From Amoebophrya sp. A120 (lineage: Eukaryota > Sar > Dinophyceae > Syndiniales > Amoebophryaceae), in assembly GCA_905178155.1 (NCBI GenBank), contig CAJINV010000009.1, positions 1,361,907-1,425,906 on the forward strand: a stretch of 64,000 nt of DNA, written 5' to 3'. Shown in pieces: positions 56,270 through 64,000 of the stretch. Position 1 is the first letter of the stretch. Every line of letters starts with the position of its first letter. The notes below the pieces were generated by a model. That model ran no database searches. It was given only the letters and a program-made list of their open reading frames with translations, and had not been told where the DNA came from. The position numbers were made by a program, and so were the translations under genes.

Positions 56270-57092
56270 TTTCATCAATTTCATCTCGAAGTACTTACAC
56301 ATTCGTCTTTCTGTAGTCTCGTTGGTGTTTTTAGGCAAGCATTGTTCTGCAGAAGATTTATCCATGAGTTCAGAAATAAATAACGTCTCAGATCCTCTCG
56401 ATCGCCACGCATCCAAATCCTCGCAAGCCACCTGAATCTTGTACAATAAGAAATAGTTCTCATTGATGTTTTCCATCGAGAAATGTTGCAAAGAAATGTT
56501 GAACTCCGGAATCGGACGCCTCTGTCGGGCTCTGCAACCCGCGAGCGGAAGAAGTTCCGGATCAGTTGTTTCTGCAGTGTCATCATCTTTTGTGTTGTCG
56601 CTTGCTTATGTTTACGCCGTTAGAATTAGATTTTTCGTCCCTCCAAGATGATAGTTATCATCTGTACAAGTTGGTGCCAACGACTTTGGCAGCCGATTCG
56701 TTCTTCTGCGTGCGCGTCTTCGTACAGTTCAGGGCTCTATTTCGTCCTCTTCAATACTTCGTCGTACAAAGTTGTGGGTGCCCTACCTTGTAATTTCGTA
56801 TCGTTCTTCTTGTCCTCTCGTGTTAGTCTTGGTGTACCGCGCGTGTGCGGTATTCTTCTAGAGAACTGCCACGTGATCGTGCTAAATACGCCTTGCGAGG
56901 CCACTTCAATTGAAAAAATCAATCAACTTCTTCTGACACCTTCAACAGTACCATGTCCTCACTGACATCACCACAACTTTAAGTTTACTAAACCGGTTCC
57001 ATGTGACGAATCTCAACAAACAAACAAATAAACAAGTTTACTAAACATTCAACTTTTAAGATTTCTTGCGTAGTTTCTAACACAATAGCACA
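56270..57092. other. Spacer upstream of formin 3
   Basis: No supported gene. 56570-56880 is TCGT-rich (GTTGTCGCTTGC, TTTTTCGTCCCTCC, TTCGTCGTACAAAG). 56990-57092 is an A/C/T-rich leader with repeated AAACAAACAAATAAAC-like words. Confidence 0.5.
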
Positions 57093-58949
57093 ATGTTGGA
57101 GGAACAACTGCTCGTGTTGCAAATTTTGAAGGAGAAGTACCCGTTGGAGGAGGGTGACCTGGAGGGCGCAAGTGCCAGGATCAAGGAACTGGAGGCTCGA
57201 GTCGCGGAGTTGGAGGCGGAATTGGAAATGACCAAGGCTAAGGTCCAGAAGGCGGAACTAGACCAGAAGTCGTTTTATCTGGTGGAAGCAGTCAAAAAAG
57301 CGGAACCCCAGAAGATGAGCAAGGTTGACAGCGACGCAGAGACCACAGCCTCCGAAGATGAAGCTGAGAAACAGGAGGCGAAAAAAACCGCGACCACAGA
57401 ACCCGTCGAAATCGTTGAGCCGCTGCCGTCGAATTTGACGAAGGGCGAGGGGAAAGGTAAAGGCAAGGGAAAAAAAGGTTGTTCAGGCCCAGCACCGCCC
57501 GCGCCACCGGCTCTCGAGTGCGTTTCCACGGAGAAGTGTAAAGAACAAGTTGACCACGGCAAGGGTTGCGCTCCCATTATTCCAGTGAAGGGCAAGGGTA
57601 AGGGACCCAGCATCGGCATCAAGGGGGGAGCTGCGCCGCCTGCCAAGGGAGGGAGCAAGGGCAAAGGAAAAGGAAAAGGTTTTGCCCGGCCCCCCGGAGC
57701 GCCGGACGTTGCTGCAGAACTGTGCCCGGAAGATATGGAAAGTCCGGCGTTGCACTGGTCCATGCTTTCGGTAGAGGTTTACAAGAAATCCCTTTTCTTG
57801 AAGGCAGAAGCGCACTTGACGACCACGAGCAGGTTTAACGATCGCAGCGGCCTCATCCAGAAGTTCTTCCGGCCAAAGAAGACAAGCGAACAAGCTGCAA
57901 TCGTCCCGCGCAAGAGACCGGTACAGGAGGAAGTGCCGAAGCTCCTGGAGGACAGGGAGAAAGTGCGCTGCGTCGAGATCCTGTTGCAATCTCAGTCCGC
58001 TGAAGCCAGAGTGTCTGCCGCGAGCCTGGATAAGCTCATGACCTCCAGCACTACCCCGAGACCCGAAGACTTGGACCTCCTCCACCGGGTGTCGATGTTT
58101 GCCCCGACGGTCGACGAGCAGAGGCAATTGGACAAGTACGACTTGCTACCAGAAGAGATGCAGGGCAAGGTCGGGCGAGCTGAGAGATTCCTCGTGAGCC
58201 TTGGCAAGGTGGAAAAATTTGCGCAGCGAGCCAAGGCCACAGTTTTGCTCGTGGAGGTGCCGGACACGGCGGAGCGCCTTCGTCAGCGTCTGTTAGCGGC
58301 GGAAAGAGCCGCTCACTGTCTGCTCAGTTCTGATGCCCTCGTAGCCGGCTTTACCTTGCTGGTGAAGCTGGGCAATCTAGTGAACGCCGGGACGAGCAAG
58401 GGGCGGTGCTTTGGGTTTAACCTCGAATCTCTGCAAATGCTGTGCAACAGGGCGTCGGTGACGGACAAGAAGTACTCGCTCCTCAATGCTTGGTGTGAAG
58501 AGCTCTCCGCCGAAAACGACACGACGCTGTCGGATATCGAGGAGGTCCTGGCCGGCTGCAAATGCCTCGGGAAGGTGGTCAAGAATCTACCGGAGTTCGA
58601 GAAGGAAGTATTGCAACTGAAGGAGGATGCTGATTTCTTGCGCAAATCAGAACTCGTCACGGTCCCGAACGAACAGAGCGATGCAGTTGCAGCGGTTGCT
58701 GGGAAGTTGCGGGAACTGCAAAACACGGTCCTCACACTGCCGACCTACTTCGCGGCAACGCAGAAGCTAACTGACGTTGGCGAACTGTTGTCGTTCCTAG
58801 ACGAGTTCGGAATGCTGATCGGAAAAGCGAGGCTCGAGAATATGACTAAGAGAAATGCAGAAGAAAAAGCACGGAAGCGCGCGTCACTTATGAAGAAGAA
58901 AAACGACGCAAGCAAGGTAGCGTTTCAAGGTCAAAGCGAGCCCTTTTAA
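57093..58949 (+). CDS. Atypical formin 3 (FH2 domain, KGKGKG linker)
   Basis: Single exon, 618 aa. Residues 1-65 are a coiled coil (ARIKELEARVAELEAELEMT). About 110-210 is a Lys/Gly/Pro tract with GEGKGKGKGKKG, PVKGKGKGPSIG and SKGKGKGKGF, plus a short APPAPPA run, the only hint of FH1 among the three. FH2 about 280-590 with DLLPEEMQGKVGRAERFL and, near residue 426, GNLVNAGTSKGRCFGFNL, the diagnostic loop, followed by helices to TYFAATQKL. Compared with formins 1 and 2 the N-terminus lacks the MC-type start. Expected role: actin assembly. No regulatory domain seen. Confidence 0.8.
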   Translation: MLEEQLLVLQILKEKYPLEEGDLEGASARIKELEARVAELEAELEMTKAKVQKAELDQKSFYLVEAVKKAEPQKMSKVDSDAETTASEDEAEKQEAKKTATTEPVEIVEPLPSNLTKGEGKGKGKGKKGCSGPAPPAPPALECVSTEKCKEQVDHGKGCAPIIPVKGKGKGPSIGIKGGAAPPAKGGSKGKGKGKGFARPPGAPDVAAELCPEDMESPALHWSMLSVEVYKKSLFLKAEAHLTTTSRFNDRSGLIQKFFRPKKTSEQAAIVPRKRPVQEEVPKLLEDREKVRCVEILLQSQSAEARVSAASLDKLMTSSTTPRPEDLDLLHRVSMFAPTVDEQRQLDKYDLLPEEMQGKVGRAERFLVSLGKVEKFAQRAKATVLLVEVPDTAERLRQRLLAAERAAHCLLSSDALVAGFTLLVKLGNLVNAGTSKGRCFGFNLESLQMLCNRASVTDKKYSLLNAWCEELSAENDTTLSDIEEVLAGCKCLGKVVKNLPEFEKEVLQLKEDADFLRKSELVTVPNEQSDAVAAVAGKLRELQNTVLTLPTYFAATQKLTDVGELLSFLDEFGMLIGKARLENMTKRNAEEKARKRASLMKKKNDASKVAFQGQSEPF

Positions 58950-60855
58950 AAAAATCCTCTCGAGCGAGTGTCACTCTCAGAGAGTGTACTATCTACATTA
59001 CCTCACTTTTATCTCTCTTGGAATTTTTGCAGGAAATAAACTCACAGGTCTACATCTTTCTACTACAAGCTAAATAAACAGTTTTGAAAAGGAGTTTCAA
59101 GCAGTCTTCATTCTTCAATTTTGATTTTCGTTTTTACAAGACTATGCACAGGCTTTCCATCTGCTGTCTGCAGTGCACGAAGTAAGTAGCAAACCGCTCT
59201 TCTCATGATATTGGTTGCGTTTTCCTTTTCTATGGACATCTAAAACCCGGTCTTCCATTACCAACCCGCTGAGGGTCGAGTCATCCATGTTGGCCTATAA
59301 TTCATTGTCGTATTTTACAATTCCATTTGAAAACGTTGTACTTGTACTGTTTACCGAGAACGAAGCACATGTCTTTCATGATGAACGCGAAACTGCCTCA
59401 TCTTTGTCAGCGCGCTTACGACGGGACCCGGTTCTGCTTTGTCAGATACGAATCATGTTCTGCATCTGGTGCGAAGAGAGTCACCCGAGCCGGAGTTCTG
59501 TTTAGTGTTTGACTTGAGGGGATACTTACGTTTGTCTGTAACTGACTCTGAGTACTAGTGCGAACGAGTACCGCTGGATGTTACTGCGATTCTGGCTTGA
59601 TGGCCCGAGTGCTCTCGTCGTGTTAATTTTCATTCTTGAGCTGTAGCTCATCTCTCACATTGACCGTCTCGCAAAAGTCTACACATAAAGAGGACAAGAA
59701 TCGTATTGCTTTTACAATGGGGCCAGGCAGTCGCAGTCATCGCTGCGACGTTTCGCAGAAAGCCGGTGCCCGCTCGCAGAAAGCCGCTGCCGCTCGAATT
59801 TGCGCGACTCCATCGCGGAGAATTCGACGACGACGATGCCACGGAAGGGGGGGCGCTTTACTTTAATTTGGCAGAAGCGTTCGCTTTCGGACAAGTTGAA
59901 TTGCTGCGCTACGGCTGACGCTCCCGCACTCCAGCAAACGCAGGCGCCGTCCGGTCTCGCGAGCTATCTGCCAGAGCCTGCCCAGCGGGAGGGCGCGCGT
60001 GAAGTGTGGCGTGCGCCGTTGCGTCTTGTGCCACCTGCGGCCTTTGGGAGTGGGGCCGGCCGCTCCGCGTCGCCTCTCCTTTAATTATTGCTCCGGCCGG
60101 CCCGGCCCGTGCAGTGTCCCAATGTGCCCGCGCCCACGGGGCAGCGGCTTGCGCGCTCGCCCGATCGAGTGTGGCTGCAATTTCTGAAGTGATTGCCTTG
60201 GGTGGTTCTCGTTTACTAGGCGGAAAAAAGACTGCTGCTTGTGCATGTCGCTCTCCTGATTGATTTGCTGTTCGTTCTGAGATGGGTTTGTTTAGTTTCG
60301 CGTCGGTGCTGCTGGGTAGTTTGTGGGGCAGTGGCGTTCTTCGTTGTTCCTAGGCTCAGTTTCTGGAAATATCGACTTAGCGCAAGTTTTGCCAGCACCG
60401 AGTGACTTCTTTTGCGTATTCTCACTATTGGATCACAGGCGTTTTCTGTATTCGTGTGTCTCGCCCTCATGAATCAATCGTGTTGTCCATGCTAAGCGAT
60501 TTTCCAAGTTAAAATGTCGTTGACTAATAAATTGACTCGTTCACAACGTTGCTCCGTACGTGTATTCGTCCATGGTTTGTCGTACAGCTTCAGCTTCATC
60601 CAGTCGTCTTGTCGTTCCCCTCTTCGTGCATTAAACACATTACTTGGGTGCTCTGCCACTGGCGTCTCGTTCTCGAGTGCTATGCATATGAGGATGGCAA
60701 AATCATACTGATGTTTATCTCATCTGATTCTCAATGTCAGCCACTTGTGTTTGCGAAACCCGTTTTGCAAGGCACTCAATTTGAAAATTTTTTATCGTTT
60801 TCAGTATAACCCTAAAAGGAGTTTTAAGTACGCATTATAAATCACATACACCAAG
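58950..60855. other. Spacer: possible exon, GC island 7, TCGT stretch
   Basis: At 59144 an ATG after a typical leader opens MHRLSICCLQCTK and reaches a consensus GTAAGT donor at 59182; no partner exon could be fixed. 59720-60190 is GC-rich, with a frame reading GEFDDDDATEGGALYF. 60540-60690 is TCGT-rich. 60790-60855 is the leader of the next gene. Confidence 0.5.
59720..60190. repeat. GC-rich island 7
   Basis: GC-rich block about 0.7 kb upstream of the gene at 60856, in the same order relative to the TCGT stretch and leader as the other islands. No direct alignment to islands 1-3 seen by eye. Confidence 0.45.
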
Positions 60856-61803
60856 ATGGAGAAGTTTGCGTGTAAGAGCACTTGTGTATGCGCCGCATGC
60901 TACGAGCAGGAAGCGATGGTGGCCTGCCTCGATGTGGTCCAGGCAAAGGAACAATGTGCGAAAGCCGTTGTAAATGAGACGCCGCTCCAACAACAATGTG
61001 CGAAAGCCGTTGTAAACGAGACGCCGCTGCAACGTAAGAAATTGCCAAAGACAAAAGCCCTGAAGAAGTGGGAGGACTTCGTCGAGCGGGCATTGGTGAG
61101 GATCACAACCATTTCGAAGAGAGTTGCAAAAGTGTTGCGGCACGACCGAAAGACGGTGTTGGATGCGCAGGGCTACGCCGCCGTGAACCACGTTGCGAGA
61201 AAGTGCAAATGCAGTCCCGAAACCATCCACCAAGTTGTCAGGATCGACACGAAAAAGCGGTTTGGTTTGAAGCGATCTGACCACGGGAGCTTTGTGCGGG
61301 CGGAGCAGGGCCACAGCAACCCGAAAGTCAACATTTCCCACCGGCTGCTGAAAAGCGCGGAGTGCCGGAACCTCAAAGTCCCAATTTTGCACGGAACGAG
61401 CCTGCAATCCTGGAAACAAATCCAAGCCACAGGCGGGCTCAAGAGAATGAAGCGGAGCCACGTGCACCTGGCCAAGGGGTGGCATGCCAAAAGCGGCATG
61501 CAAGCAAACACGGAGGTGGTTCTAGTGGTCGATGTGGTAGCCGCGATTGAAGAGGTGGGACTGGAATTTTTCGAAAGTGCGAACGGAGTTGTTCTCTGCG
61601 CAGCTGACATTCCACTCAAGTTCATCACAGTACAAGGAAATGGCGTCTTTTGCAGCAAGACAGTTTTACCTCTATCCATGCCGTCAACGCGAGCTCCGTC
61701 CGAGGCCGGCAGTGATTCGGAAGGCGAACAGGAGGACTTTTCCGGGAAGAAGGCACTGAGGCCAACGTACAGCGCTCGAATCCCTTGGTGGTTAAGAAGA
61801 TGA
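60856..61803 (+). CDS. Tpt1/KptA-like protein 2, with altered catalytic residue
   Basis: Single exon, 315 aa. Residues 1-60 are an extension with Cys pairs (CKSTCVCAAC) and a perfect 14-residue tandem repeat (QCAKAVVNETPLQQ). The Tpt1-like domain runs about 85-270: VLRH (R95,H96), GYAAVNHVARK, RFGLKR, FVRAEQGHSN, LHGTSLQSWKQI, HVHLAKGWHAKSGMQANTEV. The fourth conserved Arg, present as SGMR in gene 1, is Gln216 here (SGMQ). If that residue is the one needed for the second chemical step, this copy may be inactive or have a changed reaction. The C-terminal tail is acidic then basic, ending RIPWWLRR. Divergence from gene 1 is high, so the duplication is old. Confidence 0.8.
   Translation: MEKFACKSTCVCAACYEQEAMVACLDVVQAKEQCAKAVVNETPLQQQCAKAVVNETPLQRKKLPKTKALKKWEDFVERALVRITTISKRVAKVLRHDRKTVLDAQGYAAVNHVARKCKCSPETIHQVVRIDTKKRFGLKRSDHGSFVRAEQGHSNPKVNISHRLLKSAECRNLKVPILHGTSLQSWKQIQATGGLKRMKRSHVHLAKGWHAKSGMQANTEVVLVVDVVAAIEEVGLEFFESANGVVLCAADIPLKFITVQGNGVFCSKTVLPLSMPSTRAPSEAGSDSEGEQEDFSGKKALRPTYSARIPWWLRR
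60952..61035 (+). repeat. 42-bp in-frame tandem repeat in Tpt1-like gene 2
   Basis: Copies start at 60952 and 60994 with CAATGTGCGAAAGCCGTTGT; each encodes 14 residues. Only two or three bases differ, so the expansion is recent. Confidence 0.9.
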
Positions 61804-63417
61804 GATGTCGTGGAGGTTGAGGAGAAATGTCAAGGGCAGTATAATGTGACATCACCTTGAACTAGCCCGAATGACGGAGATACGAGGGGAAAGGCGGAGA
61901 GGATTCCGTGGTGGCTGCGTCAGCGATGGTCGGGACAGGAAAAAGACTCTCAAGGCGAGTACCGTGGCAAAGCATGACTACAGGAGGAATTGCGCCAGAG
62001 CGACTGCTGAGGACTGTGCCGCATGTTGACAGGTGGAAACTGCCAGGATATGAGGAAAACTCCGCGGACTTCGCGAAAGCTGCCAGCACAAAAAGGTCAT
62101 CTGCCGGGACAGGAGGACAAGACGAAAATAAAAGCGCATCTGCTAAGAACGGTAGCGAAAAAAGTGGCTGCGAAGACCCACGCTGCACAACTTCTAACTT
62201 TCGTTTCCAGGATTTCTGAGTAAAAGCAAAAGGAACTACTACTTTTTTTCTCGTGCATTAGTTTCTCTTCCTTGTTGCCAGCAAGTAGAGCACTGTCAAA
62301 AAAGCAAGTTCGAATGTACAATATTTCTCGATGGTAAATCATTCAAGCAAATAAAAGCTAGAGGTCAAGTTCGATGTTCCAAAGCTCGAGTTTCAGAACT
62401 TTGTGTTTTCATATCATTGTCAAGATCATCACATAGCCCTAGTTACCCCGCCACTTACTACGACGAGCATGAAAGTTGAATCGCCCACGGTGTACCTTGT
62501 TTCAAACTTCTACCAATTTAGATAGCGCCTGAGCGGCAAGTCTTCAGCAAAGTATCATGAGCACTCAAATTATAGCACATTCTATCTATCACTACCCGTC
62601 ATTGTTTCCAAACGTCGTCTTACATACAGCAACAAACAGTATCAAGTTTTTGAGTTCGAAAATACACAGGAAGTACCCACAAAAGCATGCAGTGAAGATA
62701 TGAGGCGGCAAATCGACCGAGTCACCAAGATGTATCTCAGCAACTAGAATCTGAAGCTCTTGATGAAGTTCAAGCGAATCTTCCGACAAAAATGGAATCA
62801 GACCTTGTAGCTGCAAGGACACGGCAATGAACCGCGTTGCACGTCGTGGTGGGATCCCGTGGCGGAGGCGTTCGTTGTTCATTTTAGTTCGCGTAAGAGC
62901 AGCTGCAATGCGACCGGCTCCAACACGGTAACACATTTTTTTCGTGATTCTCTTTTGGCGATCTTGTCGTTCTCGTTCAGGATCTCAATTCGTCCGATAG
63001 CAGGCTATGGTGAAGAAATTTATGCTCGCTTCACGACAAGGCACTCGTTCAAATATACTATGCAGACTTTGCTCTCGTCGACCCTTTCGTTCATTTTCTA
63101 CTCATACTGTGCTAGCAAAGCTATCTCTTCGTTCACACTCGTGCTCGTCGTCGTCGTCGTCATCGTGAATGCCCCCGTTGTTTGTGCTTTTGTTCTTTCG
63201 TTCTCGGGATGGTGCAGTTAGTTCAACTAGACAGCACATATGTTTTCAAATTTGCCAGTGATTACCCTTGAGAAAATCCTCGATTTCTGCTTTAACCTCT
63301 CAAAGAACGCAAAACTTAAACTACCAACACCACTTGGTCAAAGAATTCAGAACCACCCTCATAACAGCTGTACAGCTTTAAAACTTGCTTTCATCTTTCG
63401 GCTCAAATCCACTAAAG
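61804..63417. other. Spacer after Tpt1-like gene 2
   Basis: 61860-62219 contains an open frame with WKLPGYEENSADFAKAAST and, in another frame, AERIPWWLRQRW, echoing the tail of the preceding gene; it may be a decayed 3' duplicate. 62220-62860 no clear feature. 62870-63200 is TCGT-rich including a GTCGTCGTCGTCGTC run near 63150. 63290-63417 is an A/C-rich leader. Confidence 0.5.
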
Positions 63418-64000
63418 ATGAACGTTCTCAACCTTTTGAAGTCTCGTCAACCTGAGTTCTCTGCCCCGAGCTGGGACAAGGACTCTTGGAGCGCTCGGTT
63501 TTGCGGAACGGAAGACTCGGTCCAGCTGTTGCCGGAACAGGAAAACTTATTCGAGCCGAAAACTTTTGCGGACTACTTCAAGTGGCAGTCTGTTGTGGAT
63601 GCGTGCATAGCCCGGCCGGGGAAGGAGGACAAATGCTTTTTCCACGCAGAAGGCGATGCAAAGACCGTCGAAAGCAGCAGCATTTATTTCCAGAACAAAA
63701 CGCAGCGGAAATACGTTTCAACTACAGAAACCCCCTCTCCCGCGAGCACCAGCGCACCCAGTAGCGACTGCGAGGACGAGATTGTTTCGAATGTTGGGAT
63801 CTTCCGCAGCTCTCCGCACCAGGTTGTTTCCGAGGTTGATTCCCAGGCCGATGCTGCTGCTGCTATTTTTCCTGATTCGACGACTTACGGAAACGACGAG
63901 AAAGATGTTGCTTTCGAATACGAGCACGATTCCATTGCTGACGAAATCGAGTACGACGACAGTGTCACGGTCATTGCCACGCGCGGACCCGATGAAGACT
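63418..64000 (+). CDS. Family C protein, 5' part (3' end outside window)
   Basis: ATG at 63418, open to the last base: at least 194 codons. It begins MNVLNLLKSRQPEFSAPSWD followed by KDSW, matching MVFSLF...PPTWDLHSW of the gene at 20581. It continues with a Cys-containing segment (DACIARPGKEDKCFFHAEG), Ser/Thr-rich sequence, and an acidic part ending DSVTVIATRGPDED, which matches DESATVIARPALE of the paralogue near the end of its first exon. By analogy, an intron and a C-terminal membrane exon should follow beyond the window. Function unknown. Confidence 0.7.
   Translation, partial: MNVLNLLKSRQPEFSAPSWDKDSWSARFCGTEDSVQLLPEQENLFEPKTFADYFKWQSVVDACIARPGKEDKCFFHAEGDAKTVESSSIYFQNKTQRKYVSTTETPSPASTSAPSSDCEDEIVSNVGIFRSSPHQVVSEVDSQADAAAAIFPDSTTYGNDEKDVAFEYEHDSIADEIEYDDSVTVIATRGPDED

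Noticed and set aside
59144-59505. Two-exon gene beginning MHRLSICCLQCTK
   Set aside because: Start and GTAAGT donor look good, but no acceptor and downstream frame could be supported.
63130-63170. CRISPR-like or regulatory array of GTCGTC
   Set aside because: It is a trinucleotide microsatellite inside the TCGT-rich stretch; no spacers.

Overview
The window looks like nuclear DNA of an alveolate protist, most likely a syndinian (Amoebophrya-like) dinoflagellate. This is an inference. It rests on spliceosomal introns in most multi-exon genes, on every recognisable gene lying on the + strand (co-directional array), and above all on one intron that has no GT-AG ends but carries terminal inverted repeats and a target-site duplication, the hallmark of introner elements reported from Amoebophrya genomes. 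No bacterial operons, tRNA or rRNA genes or CRISPR arrays were seen.

Layout. 1-970 is the 3' end of a multi-pass membrane protein gene. 1956-14218 is a seven-exon gene for a very large HECT ubiquitin ligase of the UPL3/TRIP12 type (about 3,215 aa), whose splice phases close perfectly from an armadillo-like region to the catalytic Cys. From about 15 kb onward the window becomes an accessory-looking array of small, lineage-specific protein genes, separated by long intergenic spacers, with three atypical formin (FH2) genes (17126, 34423, 57093), two Tpt1/KptA-like RNA 2'-phosphotransferase genes (22922, 60856), a two-exon channel-like membrane protein (37285-39988) and an eight-helix membrane protein (41989-43017).

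The small genes fall into families that I do not recognise. Family A (24894, 27378, 28856, 48904, 50485) has a short MC-type N-terminus, one membrane helix, two WY[x][DE] motifs and a C-terminal TTWxxxxHGR[WY] signature. Family B (15490, 31433, 52141, 55176) has an acidic first exon and a phase-1 intron exactly before a G[ED]N(x)2[FY]CP[DE] motif, then a C-terminal membrane helix. Family C (20581, 63418) starts with a P[ST]WDxxSW motif and shares a [SA][VA]TVIA[RT] motif. Family D (47211, plus a frameshifted relic near 45900-46210) has a membrane helix and an [FY]VL[ST][QE]P motif. The copies range from near identical (52/55 kb) to nonsense-mutated (24894), frameshifted (50485) and fragmentary (26300, 45900), so this is an active birth-and-death gene array.

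The spacers are also modular: degenerate gene piece, GC-rich island, pyrimidine/TCGT-rich stretch, A/C/T-rich leader, then ATG of the next gene. At least three GC islands are clearly homologous to each other. What the proteins do together is not visible; the formins suggest actin control, the Tpt1 proteins NAD-dependent RNA or nucleotide chemistry, and the small families membrane-anchored lineage-specific functions.
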